Below are positions 41,763 to 50,419 of a stretch of 57,564 nucleotides of DNA, piece after piece. Source of the DNA: Terriglobia bacterium (GTDB taxonomy: Bacteria; Acidobacteriota; Terriglobia; 20CM-2-55-15); assembly GCA_036496425.1 (NCBI GenBank), contig DASXLG010000074.1:1-57564 (forward strand), in the 5' to 3' direction. Both the position numbers and the translations under genes were made by a program. The notes under the pieces were generated by a model. It saw only the letters and a program-made list of their open reading frames with translations. It was not told where the DNA came from and ran no database searches. How positions within the stretch are numbered: the stretch's first letter is position 1; every line of letters begins with the position of its first letter.

Positions 41763-42755
41763 GTGGTTAAGCGTTTACTTGGTCGGTTGAGTATTTTCGG
41801 CATCGCTGTTGCGTGGCTCGTTGCAATGACTTTAATTGCGCTGAGCCAGCAGGCTCCTGCGCCCGCAGCTGGCGGTGCCCCGGCCGGCGCGGCTGGCCGT
41901 GGTGGTCGTGGCGGTCGCGGCAACAATCCATTGCTCAGCCAGCCCGCGCCGAAATTGGCAGATGGCACCGTGAACCTCGGCCGTGAAGCCGGCGAGAAAG
42001 GCATCTGGAATCTGCCCTATATTACCAACATGGGCGCCAGAAACATCGTCGTCGGCGCGCCTCCTGCTCCAGCGCCTCCAGCGGGCGCCGAGCGTGGCAG
42101 AGGCGGTGGTGGTGGTGGAGGTGGCGGCGGGCAACGCGGCGGAGCTCCCTCCGAGCCGTGGGTCCCCTTTAAGCCCTGGGCTGCAGCTCTCTATAATTAT
42201 CATTCGATGAACGAGACGAAGTACGATCCGGAAAGCATGTGCACTCCTCCGGGTGGACCCCGCATGCAGGCTACGCCGTATCCCATGGAGATCATCCAGA
42301 TCCCTTCCGAAAAGCGCGTCTTCATCGTTTATGAAGGTGGAACACACGTCTGGCGCGAGATCTATATGGACGGCCGTCCGCACCCCGGACCGAAAAGCTT
42401 CGATGGCTCCCATCTCTGGATGGGCCACTCTGTCGGCCATTATGAAGACAACGGCCAGACGCTCGTCGTCGATATCGTGGGCTTCAACGAAGGAACCACA
42501 ATCGACTACTTCGGCCACCCGCATACGGACCAGCTGCATGTCGTCGAACGATTCAGTCGTCCGAACAAGGGCACGCTCCACTACCAGGCTCTCATTGACG
42601 ATCCGGGCGCTTATACCAAGCCCTGGAGCGTCGCGTGGGATATTCAGTGGAATCCTACAGGCGAACTTATCGAGTACATCTGCCAGGGGAACAATCAGTA
42701 TCTGAATCACCTGAAAGATGACTTCGGAGAGCCCGTATTGCTCCGGCAGCAGTAG
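41763..42755 (+). CDS. Exported protein with RGG-rich linker, partner of DUF6152
   Basis: 330 residues starting at GTG with GGAGG seven bases upstream. A signal anchor (IAVAWLVAMTLIALSQQ) is followed by a Pro/Gly/Arg-rich region with two RGG tracts (about 42-55 and 112-125). The folded domain has NYHSMNETKYDPESMCTPPG, PYPMEIIQIPSEKRVFIVYE, MDGRPHPGPKSFDGSHLWMG and LVVDIVGFNEGTTIDYFGHP. This arrangement recurs in acidobacterial exported proteins encoded after DUF6152. The conserved Cys-His-Asp content hints at metal binding; no activity is known. A near-perfect hairpin follows the stop. Confidence 0.82.
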   Translation: MVKRLLGRLSIFGIAVAWLVAMTLIALSQQAPAPAAGGAPAGAAGRGGRGGRGNNPLLSQPAPKLADGTVNLGREAGEKGIWNLPYITNMGARNIVVGAPPAPAPPAGAERGRGGGGGGGGGGQRGGAPSEPWVPFKPWAAALYNYHSMNETKYDPESMCTPPGGPRMQATPYPMEIIQIPSEKRVFIVYEGGTHVWREIYMDGRPHPGPKSFDGSHLWMGHSVGHYEDNGQTLVVDIVGFNEGTTIDYFGHPHTDQLHVVERFSRPNKGTLHYQALIDDPGAYTKPWSVAWDIQWNPTGELIEYICQGNNQYLNHLKDDFGEPVLLRQQ

Positions 42756-42770
42756 CCGGTATTTCTACAA

Positions 42771-42842
42771 AGAGAAAAAAAGGGGCGTCTCCCTATTTCC
42801 GCGAACTTCAGCGGAAATAGGGAGACGCCCCCTTTTTTCTCT
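42771..42842. terminator. Very long near-perfect hairpin, likely bidirectional terminator
   Basis: GGGGCGTCTCCCTATTTCCG and C (42782-42802) pairs perfectly with 42811-42831 around the loop GAACTTCA. Outside that core, AGAGAAAAAAA pairs with TTTTTTCTCT, extending the stem beyond 30 bp. A T-run at 42833-42838 follows the stem for rightward transcription and the A-run gives one for leftward transcription. It lies just after the exported-protein trio. The length exceeds ordinary terminators and may mark a dispersed palindrome that has been co-opted. Confidence 0.75.
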
Positions 42843-42964
42843 TGCCCCCTCTTTTTATTAAGGGAAGTTAATTTTGACCTAATGGGTTCTTAATGGTCGC
42901 GGCGATACATTGGACTCGCTGTCATGGTTGTTACCCTGGCAGTAATGAAAATCGGGAGAGACCA

Positions 42965-43189
42965 ATGAAGAAGCTTACGACCATGATGTTTGCAGCCGTG
43001 ATCGCTGTTGCCCTATCTATGCCTGCCTTAGCCCAGACCGCCGGTACCGGATCATCGACGGCGCCTGCCAAGAAGACCACAACCGACAGCAAGGATAAGA
43101 AGACCGCGAAAAAAGCTACGCCGAAGAAAAAGACCAGCACGAAGAAGACGAACGACAGCAAGACCACAAGTTCCACGGACAAGAAGTAA
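42965..43189 (+). CDS. Small exported Lys/Thr-rich protein
   Basis: 74 residues: a signal peptide (KKLTTMMFAAVIAVALSMPA, cleavage near ALAQ) followed by a mature chain made almost only of Lys, Thr, Ser and Asp (for example KKATPKKKTSTKKT). The ribosome binding site GGGAG lies eight bases before the ATG at 42965; the frame is open further upstream but has no support. The mature part should be disordered and strongly basic. It could bind polyanions or cell-envelope polymers; no family is recognised. Confidence 0.7.
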   Translation: MKKLTTMMFAAVIAVALSMPALAQTAGTGSSTAPAKKTTTDSKDKKTAKKATPKKKTSTKKTNDSKTTSSTDKK

Positions 43190-43211
43190 GACCGGCAGTA
43201 GCCTTAACGAA

Positions 43212-43268
43212 AAATCTGGGGACAGACACAGATTCGCAAAGCAGAATCCGGTGTCAGCCCCCAGATTT
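43212..43268. repeat. Imperfect inverted repeat between convergent genes
   Basis: AAATCTGGGGACAGACAC followed by AGATTC (43212-43235) pairs imperfectly with GAATCC, GGTGTC and GCCCCCAGATTT (43244-43268). It sits between the Lys-rich protein gene and the convergent gene ending at 43284 and could terminate both. The GGGGACAGACAC motif resembles the core of REP-like palindromes. Confidence 0.55.
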
Positions 43269-43283
43269 CATTTGGACCCTATT

Positions 43284-44414
43284 TTACAGGGCGAACAGGT
43301 CGATATAGGACCGAATCTGACCGCTCTTCACCGCGGCCAGTGTTTCCTGCATTGACGCCAGTACGTTCGGCGCCCGCATTCCGCCTCCAGCGAATCCCCT
43401 GACGCCACCCCCTGCCGATCGGATAAACGTGCTTGATGCATCCAGCGGTAGAGTGGCGGCGTTGTTATAAAAATTCGTCCAGCCGCCGTTCTCATTGCCA
43501 TTTCCCTGGAACAGATACTGTTCAACGTTGGATAAGTAAAACGCAGTAACCGTCGCGTTGTGATCCTTCAAATACTTTCCAACCGACCGGATAGCCTTGG
43601 GTCCGCCGAAGTCTCCAGTCAGGGGGACGATCAGGTTCTTCATTTCCAGATCCCGCAGAAAGCGGTAATGCTCTTCGTTTGCAAGATAGCTTCGCTTTTC
43701 GCCCTTCAGATCGGTTGCGACCATCAATTCGGTATAGTTCGGCATTCCACCTCGTCCACGTCCGCGCAAGCTGCCGCCGGAGTTGTAATCCATTTCCGGA
43801 CCGAAGCTGTGGAACACGGTATAGACATGCGCAATACCGTCTTGATCCTCAGGCGTCAGGCCAAACTTGTGTTTTGTGAGGAGGAGGTCTTTGATGTCCT
43901 GAAGATTTTTCTGAAACGCAGCATTGTCCAGCGGCTCTGCCGCCGCGAACGCATTGAAGAGGTCGTCGACTGTGGATTTTTCGGTCAACCCTGCAGGCCG
44001 CTTAACTGAAAACAGCCGCGCGAGGAAATCGGCGCGATTGGGCGACAATTCGAATACCGCCCGATAGAGCATGTGTTCGAGCATGTTCTGGTGGCGTATG
44101 TCGACAATGAACGCCATCTTCGGCCGGATTCCGGCGATGTACGTAAAGTTTTGTTCGGGCCCGACACCCATGTAAACGCCGCCGGGTTTCGTCGTCTGCT
44201 GGAGGGTCGGGATTACAGCCTGGAATCCGGTCTCGTTGGAAAGGAAATTCTCGGACTGGAAAGCGCCGCCATCCTCGGAAGAACTATCGATCAGTTTCCA
44301 GAATGCATCGTCCGGAAGCTGGTTGGGCAGCGTGTCGGCAGCGCGCAGTGCCGTTGAAGAGAACACGAGCGCCGCGATAATCGAGAGCAGCGCGAAAGGA
44401 AATCGGATCCGCAT
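43284..44414 (-). CDS. Exported protein of unknown family, paralogue of the 8333-9358 product
   Basis: 376 residues with a signal peptide (FALLSIIAALVFSSTALRA). It shares with the protein at 8333 the blocks GVYMGVGPEQNFTYIAGIRP, AFIVDIRHQNMLEHMLYRAVF, GDFGGPKAIRSVGKYLKDHN and FYLSNVEQYLF. An extra glycine-rich insertion (GGGVRGFAGGGMR) lies near the C-terminus, and another (NSGGSLRGRGRGG) in the middle. The GxGxEQNF block looks like a nucleotide- or SAM-binding loop, but an exported location argues against SAM use. The function is unknown. Confidence 0.78.
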   Translation of the reverse strand: MRIRFPFALLSIIAALVFSSTALRAADTLPNQLPDDAFWKLIDSSSEDGGAFQSENFLSNETGFQAVIPTLQQTTKPGGVYMGVGPEQNFTYIAGIRPKMAFIVDIRHQNMLEHMLYRAVFELSPNRADFLARLFSVKRPAGLTEKSTVDDLFNAFAAAEPLDNAAFQKNLQDIKDLLLTKHKFGLTPEDQDGIAHVYTVFHSFGPEMDYNSGGSLRGRGRGGMPNYTELMVATDLKGEKRSYLANEEHYRFLRDLEMKNLIVPLTGDFGGPKAIRSVGKYLKDHNATVTAFYLSNVEQYLFQGNGNENGGWTNFYNNAATLPLDASSTFIRSAGGGVRGFAGGGMRAPNVLASMQETLAAVKSGQIRSYIDLFAL

Positions 44415-44456
44415 GCAGGAAGACCTCCACTCTATTCTTGATGTGGCGATACAGTA

Positions 44457-46862
44457 TCACAGAACCTGAACGTCGAAATTATGGCCTTCCCACTCGCCGT
44501 TGGCCCAACGGAGGGTGAATTCCAGCTTCGTTCCCGGCGCCAGCCCGGTTGTGGGAATATCGACGAAGCAGACACCTACATTGGTCGGAATGGTCAGATT
44601 CTCTTTCTGTGTAGTCCACACACTGGACGTCCACACCACAGTTGCAGGCGTCAAGAGTTCGATGCGGAGCGTAAACCCGGCCGGAACGGAAGTACTCTTC
44701 TGGTTGAACCGCCACACGACGTATTTAACCGTTTTCTTATCGATCAGATAACGCTGTGCTGTTTGCGGCGGCATGTCGAACACGCGTCCATCCCGGAGAG
44801 AACGGAGCAACTTGATGTATTCCGCATGGGCCCACATGAGGGGCATGGCTGAGCCCGACGGCTTGCCATTGAAGAGTTCGAGTTGCGGCATATCTTCTGC
44901 GTCCCAGACCTGTTCAGGAAGGAATCCTCCCGGACTGGTTTGCGCTTCCAGGACGTGAAGCAGCCGCTCTGCCGCGGTCATGTCGCCGCGGGCAATTTCG
45001 TAGTGGGCGCGCTCGCCGGCGAGCAGCGGCCAGCCGCGTCCGGTACCGGTGCCGTCAAATGGACTGCCGTCGCTGTGTTCGCCGTAACCGTCCTCGTTGT
45101 AGCGATGCCAGACCGGGCCGGTCTTTGTGTCGCTCTTCAATGTGGCATCAATGAGGCGAACCGTGTTCAGGATGCGTGGATCGTCGGCCGCACGCAGTCC
45201 GAATCGGACCAATGCCAGCGCATCGGGGCTGACCACGTTTGCCGCCCTTTCGGAACTCTGGTCCGGGGTTCGATTCTTGATTGGAACAAAACCGAGATAC
45301 GGCGAAGCCGCATCGGCGACATCCGCGGATCCGATACGCACATAATATCCGTCAACTCCGTGCTGCCTGCACAGGCTGGAGTCGTTGACGTAAGTCCATC
45401 TTTCGATGTTCCCATTCCAGATGTCTGCCGTTTCGCGCAGATACGCGGCGGTGCCGGACTCCCCGCTTTCATCGGCGAAGTCTGCCGCCGCCAGGAGCGC
45501 CGCGATTTCGACGGCAAGTGTGAACGGGGAATATCCGGCGTCTTCCTCCCAACGATCTTCGGGAGTCACCGGCCCATTGCAGACAAGATACGTTGCCGCC
45601 CGGCGCACTGCCGGCCAGACATCCAGCTTGTGGAGACCGCCTGCGCGGCGGAGCGCGTCCGCCAGGAGTATTGGAAAGGCCGTTTCATCCATCTGTATCC
45701 CGGTCCAATAGGGTGTGCCTTCCAGCCACATATTCTGCGGCCAATGACCGTCGGGTTCCTGCGTTGAGAGAAGGTAAACCAGCACCTGATATGCGCCTTC
45801 GAGGTCGCCAGAAGCCAGTAACGCGCCCGCACCTTCGACTTGATCGCGAGTCCAGACCAGATGGTAGCCGCCGAGATCGTTGTCGCCCTTCGCGAAGCCC
45901 CAGGGAATCGAAGGGCTTGCGATGATACCGCCGGGAATATCTTTCGATTCGCACGCTTTGAGCAGCGCCGTACTCACCCGATAGTAGTTGATGCCGTTCG
46001 ACGACTTGTCGAGCGGCTCGAGCTTCATTTGATAATGCTGCCAGTCTTCAACGTACATCTCAACGGCGTCCTCAAACGGCTGGATGAGTGAACTCAAGGC
46101 CTGTTGGCCGGCCTCCGAACCGTCGCGTCCAAAGCCGAGAGCCAGCGTGAATTCGCCATTCGAGGGAAGCGAGATTTCTCCGGTGAGCGCAATATTTCCA
46201 TCGAGGGCTTCGTCGAAGAACCACGTCATGCGGTTATGCGTGCTGATGTCCTGCCAGCCGTCGCTGAAGCCCACATAGCCGCAACTCATTGCGGAAAAAG
46301 ATGTCGAACAGGCGAGCGCGAGGGCGGTTGAGTTTCGTTGCGCGAAAAGCATCGGCATGCCCTTGTGCCGGCCGGTCCAGCCGCGGTTTCCGAATCCCTG
46401 GTTCTGGAGATGCGGCGCCAGCAGCGCATACACGTGATAGTCCTGCATTGCGCCCTGCAACGCTTCAAAGCGGATATGCTGCAGCACGACATCGCGGCGG
46501 GGATCCGCGATCACGGTTTTATGTAACCGGTAGCGGCCCTCTTTGCAGGTATTCGTCAATAAATAGCCGGGCACACCCGGCGCGATCGGAGTAGTGGTGC
46601 TCTCGGTGTCCCGTTTCTCCTCGGAGAAGAAGCGGGAACCGTCCGTGATGAGCAGTCCAAGGTCGCGTGTGTTCGGCTGGTCGATAAAAGGAAAATAAAC
46701 TTCATCGAGGATGCCGTGCGAAATCGTGAACCACACGCGGCTGTTCGTCCCTGCCGAAGTTCCTGCACCTGTTTTGGCGCTGGATGTCCATGTCGGAGAG
46801 ATGCCGGGGCGGCCGGGAGGAACAGAATTAGTCATTTCCATCCACGATCCCACATCGCGCAT
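44457..46862 (-). CDS. GH15 glucoamylase-like glucan 1,4-alpha-glucosidase
   Basis: 801 residues from the first ATG (46862); ATGs at 46841 and 46835 are also possible. The N-terminal beta-sandwich (about 20-280) has VWFTISHGILDEVYFPFIDQ. The (alpha/alpha)6 barrel follows with GGYHLVWTRDQVEGAGALLA, HWPQNMWLEGTPYWTGIQMD and a late PSGSAMPLMWAHAEYIKLL. These match bacterial glucoamylases that release glucose from starch or maltodextrins. A C-terminal extension (about 690-801) resembles a starch-related beta domain. No signal peptide is visible, so it may act on internal glycogen. It is divergent from a DUF4159 gene 35 bp away. Confidence 0.92.
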   Translation of the reverse strand: MRDVGSWMEMTNSVPPGRPGISPTWTSSAKTGAGTSAGTNSRVWFTISHGILDEVYFPFIDQPNTRDLGLLITDGSRFFSEEKRDTESTTTPIAPGVPGYLLTNTCKEGRYRLHKTVIADPRRDVVLQHIRFEALQGAMQDYHVYALLAPHLQNQGFGNRGWTGRHKGMPMLFAQRNSTALALACSTSFSAMSCGYVGFSDGWQDISTHNRMTWFFDEALDGNIALTGEISLPSNGEFTLALGFGRDGSEAGQQALSSLIQPFEDAVEMYVEDWQHYQMKLEPLDKSSNGINYYRVSTALLKACESKDIPGGIIASPSIPWGFAKGDNDLGGYHLVWTRDQVEGAGALLASGDLEGAYQVLVYLLSTQEPDGHWPQNMWLEGTPYWTGIQMDETAFPILLADALRRAGGLHKLDVWPAVRRAATYLVCNGPVTPEDRWEEDAGYSPFTLAVEIAALLAAADFADESGESGTAAYLRETADIWNGNIERWTYVNDSSLCRQHGVDGYYVRIGSADVADAASPYLGFVPIKNRTPDQSSERAANVVSPDALALVRFGLRAADDPRILNTVRLIDATLKSDTKTGPVWHRYNEDGYGEHSDGSPFDGTGTGRGWPLLAGERAHYEIARGDMTAAERLLHVLEAQTSPGGFLPEQVWDAEDMPQLELFNGKPSGSAMPLMWAHAEYIKLLRSLRDGRVFDMPPQTAQRYLIDKKTVKYVVWRFNQKSTSVPAGFTLRIELLTPATVVWTSSVWTTQKENLTIPTNVGVCFVDIPTTGLAPGTKLEFTLRWANGEWEGHNFDVQVL

Positions 46863-46897
46863 GGAAGCTCAAATGCTTCTTGCTCCGGGGACGCGCG

Positions 46898-47704
46898 ATG
46901 GTCGAAAAACGCAGACAATTCCGCGGACGGTTCGTCAAAACCCTTGGGTTCAGCACGGGATTGGCGATTATCGCCATATCGATTTTACTGGGTTGGTACG
47001 CCGTAGCGGCCGCAGCGCCGGTAAATGCTGTCACTCGAAAGGTAGTCAAGTTCCAGTTTGCGCGAATGCGTTATCCCGGCGGCGTTCCGGATTTCATAAA
47101 GAATTGGTATACCGACTATCCCAACATGGATGATCACCTCACAACCTTGCTCCGCCGCCTGACAGGCATCGATGTTGGGCCACCCCTTCTGGTCGATCCC
47201 GCCAGTCCGGCCTTGTTCGATTACCCCATCGTCTATTCGGTTGAACCCGAGCAAATGGTGCTGGGATCGAGGGAAATCGATAATTTGAGGAGATTTCTGG
47301 TGCGCGGGGGCCTGTGGTTTGCCGACGATTTTCACGGGGACGAGGAATTCGAGCAGTTCATGAAACAGCTCCGGCGCGTCATTCCGGACGCGAAGCCGGT
47401 CGAACTGACCACGGCGCATCCTTTGTTTCACTGCTTTTACGACATCCCGAAAATCATCCAGGTAACCAACGATTCGATCGCAGAGTGCAGCGAATGCGAT
47501 CAATGGGAGAATGGCCCTTCCGGCAAAATCCCCAAAGTTTTCGCGGTTTTTGATGGCCGCGGCCGCATCATCGTCTTGCTGGCCTGGAACACGGATCTCG
47601 GCGACGGTCTGGAATGGGCCGATGACCCCCAATACCCAGCCGAATATTCGGCCTATGCCTTCCGGTTTGTTTCGAACGTTGTCGTATATGCAATGTCGCA
47701 CTAA
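46898..47704 (+). CDS. DUF4159 domain exported protein, second copy
   Basis: 268 residues from the ATG at 46898 (a TTG at 46880 is upstream in frame). A membrane signal (LGFSTGLAIIAISILLGWYA) is followed by FQFARMRYPGGVPDFIKNWY, YPIVYSVEPEQMVL, LRRFLVRGGLWFADDFHGDE and a C-terminal YAFRFVSNVVVYAMSH. This is the same plan as the protein at 4224, but the two have diverged widely. The role is unknown; the fold resembles amidotransferase-like domains. The next gene starts 12 bp later and is probably co-transcribed. Confidence 0.85.
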   Translation: MVEKRRQFRGRFVKTLGFSTGLAIIAISILLGWYAVAAAAPVNAVTRKVVKFQFARMRYPGGVPDFIKNWYTDYPNMDDHLTTLLRRLTGIDVGPPLLVDPASPALFDYPIVYSVEPEQMVLGSREIDNLRRFLVRGGLWFADDFHGDEEFEQFMKQLRRVIPDAKPVELTTAHPLFHCFYDIPKIIQVTNDSIAECSECDQWENGPSGKIPKVFAVFDGRGRIIVLLAWNTDLGDGLEWADDPQYPAEYSAYAFRFVSNVVVYAMSH

Positions 47705-47716
47705 AATAGCGAAGTC

Positions 47717-49075
47717 ATGAAATCCCTGGGGATAACGCTGGCGTTTTCGGCAATTGCTGTTCTGTTGCCGGTGGCCGTTGCCCACGCGCAGCACGAGCGG
47801 CAGCTCCCACCTCCAGAGGAGCTCTCGCATGACCCTTCCACTGAGCCATCGCGGGGCGATTACAGCGCGAAATTCTTCGACGACTTACAGAAAATCTTCG
47901 GGCGTTTTCGCGATTCAGACCTGAAACGGGTGTTCGATGCCGCGCAGCCGGTTCAATGCTCCGATCTGATCACTGATAAAGGCGAATGGCGGGAAGTCGC
48001 CTTCTTCAATGAAAACCGCAAATTAGGCGACTGGTACCACAAAACACTGGACGAAGTGAAAGCCGATCTCTCCGTCTACATCTTCAAGGGCGCGTGCGGC
48101 GGGCAGCGCGCGGCGCTCAGGGTCACCACTGAATTTCCAGTCGGGGAAAGCATTGAACGTGCCGAGGCCGGGAAAATACGGTTCGACCAGATCGACGTAA
48201 ACCTGAATGCGCCTGCGAGCGTGATATTCGATCCGCAGAGCAGGGCATACACCTTCGACCTCCCCTACCTGTTTCACGTCCGGAGTGAAACAGGCGATAT
48301 GGTCTATACGCTGCAGGCGCGGACCTATGATGACCGGTATGATCCGACGGTGACGAATCATTGGGATTGCAAGGCCGTCAAAGCGGACGACGTCACATAC
48401 CAATTTTTGATCTGTCACAATACTCTGGTTCCTCGTGATGCGAGAGAAAGGTACGAAGACAAGGGCTCGTTCGGCTCGTCGGCATATTCGATCCTCTCCG
48501 ACGGCAAAGAGGCCTCGTCCAGCGTCCACCTTTCATTCGGAGACACGGAGCCCGAAAAGGAAACTACGGTACCTCGTCCTGATGATGGAGTCCGAAATGA
48601 CCGAAGAAATGACCGTCAACCCGAATTCCCTCCGCTTGCTCCCGCGTCACCGTCCTGGCGCCCGGCGCCGGCGCAGGCGAATTTGAGTGAAACCGGCGAT
48701 AGTGAATTCAGGTTGCGGTTCAAGCCTGAAGCCTGGAAGGGAAGGATCGACAAAGCTCAATTGATCGAGGATGGAACTCTGCCGGGTTCCAGTCTGCCTC
48801 CTCGAAATAAGGATTATTGTATGTGGCGGCCCAGTGCCGCCACACTAGCCAACAAGTTGCTCGAACCGGCGCCTGCGCCCACGGTTCAAACGATGCAGTT
48901 CAGGAAGGATCCTCAGGGGGTGGTAGCCGTGATCGAGATGGATAACGATTCCGGTTCGGCCGTCGGCTCATTGCAGTGCTTCTTCGCCCAGGCTCGAACT
49001 CCCGCCGATATTACGGTCGCGCGCTGGCTCTCCATCGTTGGTTCGAGCGTTGTGCTCGAGTCTCCCGCTCAATAA
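47717..49075 (+). CDS. Exported protein of unknown function
   Basis: 452 residues with a signal peptide (LAFSAIAVLLPVAVAHA). The mature N-terminal domain has DDLQKIFGRFRDSDLKRVFD and QCSDLITDKGEWREVAFFNE; a beta-rich middle (FDLPYLFHVRSETGDMVYTL) leads to a Pro/Arg/Asn-rich linker (about 290-325) and a C-terminal domain with FRLRFKPEAWKGRID and DYCMWRPSA. Several cysteines could form disulfides. No family is recognised. It sits between DUF4159 and the ABC-GAF gene, whose start directly abuts its stop, so the three probably form an operon. Confidence 0.75.
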   Translation: MKSLGITLAFSAIAVLLPVAVAHAQHERQLPPPEELSHDPSTEPSRGDYSAKFFDDLQKIFGRFRDSDLKRVFDAAQPVQCSDLITDKGEWREVAFFNENRKLGDWYHKTLDEVKADLSVYIFKGACGGQRAALRVTTEFPVGESIERAEAGKIRFDQIDVNLNAPASVIFDPQSRAYTFDLPYLFHVRSETGDMVYTLQARTYDDRYDPTVTNHWDCKAVKADDVTYQFLICHNTLVPRDARERYEDKGSFGSSAYSILSDGKEASSSVHLSFGDTEPEKETTVPRPDDGVRNDRRNDRQPEFPPLAPASPSWRPAPAQANLSETGDSEFRLRFKPEAWKGRIDKAQLIEDGTLPGSSLPPRNKDYCMWRPSAATLANKLLEPAPAPTVQTMQFRKDPQGVVAVIEMDNDSGSAVGSLQCFFAQARTPADITVARWLSIVGSSVVLESPAQ

Positions 49076-50419
49076 ATGGAAGCCGTCATTCGGATCCAGA
49101 ATCTCAATCATTACTATGGCAGCGGTAGTCTGCGAAAACAGGTTTTGTACGATATCTCGCTGGACATCTACCCGGGCGAGATCGTCATTCTGACCGGCCC
49201 GTCGGGCTCGGGAAAGACGACGTTGCTGACGCTTTGCGGCGCTCTCCGCTCGATCGAAGAAGGCAGCGTCAAGGTTCTGGGCCACGAGTTAAACGGCGCA
49301 ACACCGGGAGAGCTTGTGGCGATACGGCAGAATATCGGATTCATATTCCAGGCTCACAATCTGATTGATGCCCTCACGGCCGTGCAGAACGTCCAGATGT
49401 CCCTCGGACTGGATAAACTCAGCCAGTCGGAAGCAAGAAAGCGCTCCCTCTCAATGCTGGGCGCTGTCGGTCTGGAAAACCGGGTGGACTATTTGCCCGA
49501 TCGTCTGTCGGGCGGCCAGAAGCAGCGCGTTGCGATCGCTCGGGCGCTGGTGCGCAAGCCGAAGATCGTCCTCGCGGACGAACCCACTGCCGCGCTCGAC
49601 AAAAAATCCGGTCGCGAAGTTGTCGAGCTGCTTCAGAACCTTGCGCGAGCGCAGAGTTGCACGATCCTGCTGGTGACTCACGACAACCGTATTCTCGATA
49701 TTGCCGACCGCATCGTGACGCTCGAAGACGGCCGCCTCACGTCGTTTGCCGCGGGAATGGTCGCGAACACCGGCCATATGCTGGCGGCGTTCGCTCAGCT
49801 TTCGCGTAAAGGCGAATTGATCCGGCATGTCACACGTCTCTCCTCACATCAGTTTGTCGAAATGCTGGACCAGATCACGTCGGAATTCGAGCAGTTCCTG
49901 AAGGTGGTGGACATCACGCACCAGGAAGCTGCGGGAGCCGAGGCAGTCGGTGCGCTTTTCGACCAGATGTTGGAGGCGGTCACTCTGAAGATTCGGGACC
50001 TGCTTCAAGCGGAGCGGGCGACGATCTTGCTGGTCGATAAAGGCGCAGGCAAACTCCGTTCAAAGATTGCCCACAGCGGCGGCAGTGAACCGCTGGTCAT
50101 CGAAATCCCGATCGGCACGGGCATTGCGGGCCGCGTCGCCGCTACCGGAGAGACGCGGAACATACCGGATCCATACCGCGACCCGGACTTTAACCCGGAT
50201 GTCGACCGCCAGACGGGCTATACGACGCGCAGCATCCTCTGCATGCCGATTTTTGACCGGCAGAAGCATGTTTTTGCGGTGACCCAGCTGTTGAATAAAA
50301 ACGGCGGCCACGCGTTTACGGCGGAAGACGAATCGGCCTTTCGGGACTTTGCGGCGCCGCTGGGACTGATCCTGGAGAGCTGCCTGCAGATGACCCGCGC
50401 ACCGGAAGGGGTTATTTAG
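49076..50419 (+). CDS. DevA-type ABC ATPase fused to a GAF domain
   Basis: 447 residues. Residues 1-230 are an ABC ATPase of the DevA/MacB-like exporter group: GSLRKQVLYDISLDIYPGE, Walker A GPSGSGKTT (41-49), FQAHNLIDALTAVQNVQMSL, signature LSGGQKQ (144-150) and Walker B IVLADEP (164-170). Residues about 285-440 are a GAF domain (LLQAERATILLVDKGAGKLR, then GIAGRVAATGETRNIPDPY). ATP-driven transport under direct control of a sensed ligand is the likely meaning. No permease or membrane-fusion protein gene is adjacent, so its transport partner must be elsewhere. It ends convergent with the PilZ gene, overlapping by 4 bp. Confidence 0.93.
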   Translation: MEAVIRIQNLNHYYGSGSLRKQVLYDISLDIYPGEIVILTGPSGSGKTTLLTLCGALRSIEEGSVKVLGHELNGATPGELVAIRQNIGFIFQAHNLIDALTAVQNVQMSLGLDKLSQSEARKRSLSMLGAVGLENRVDYLPDRLSGGQKQRVAIARALVRKPKIVLADEPTAALDKKSGREVVELLQNLARAQSCTILLVTHDNRILDIADRIVTLEDGRLTSFAAGMVANTGHMLAAFAQLSRKGELIRHVTRLSSHQFVEMLDQITSEFEQFLKVVDITHQEAAGAEAVGALFDQMLEAVTLKIRDLLQAERATILLVDKGAGKLRSKIAHSGGSEPLVIEIPIGTGIAGRVAATGETRNIPDPYRDPDFNPDVDRQTGYTTRSILCMPIFDRQKHVFAVTQLLNKNGGHAFTAEDESAFRDFAAPLGLILESCLQMTRAPEGVI

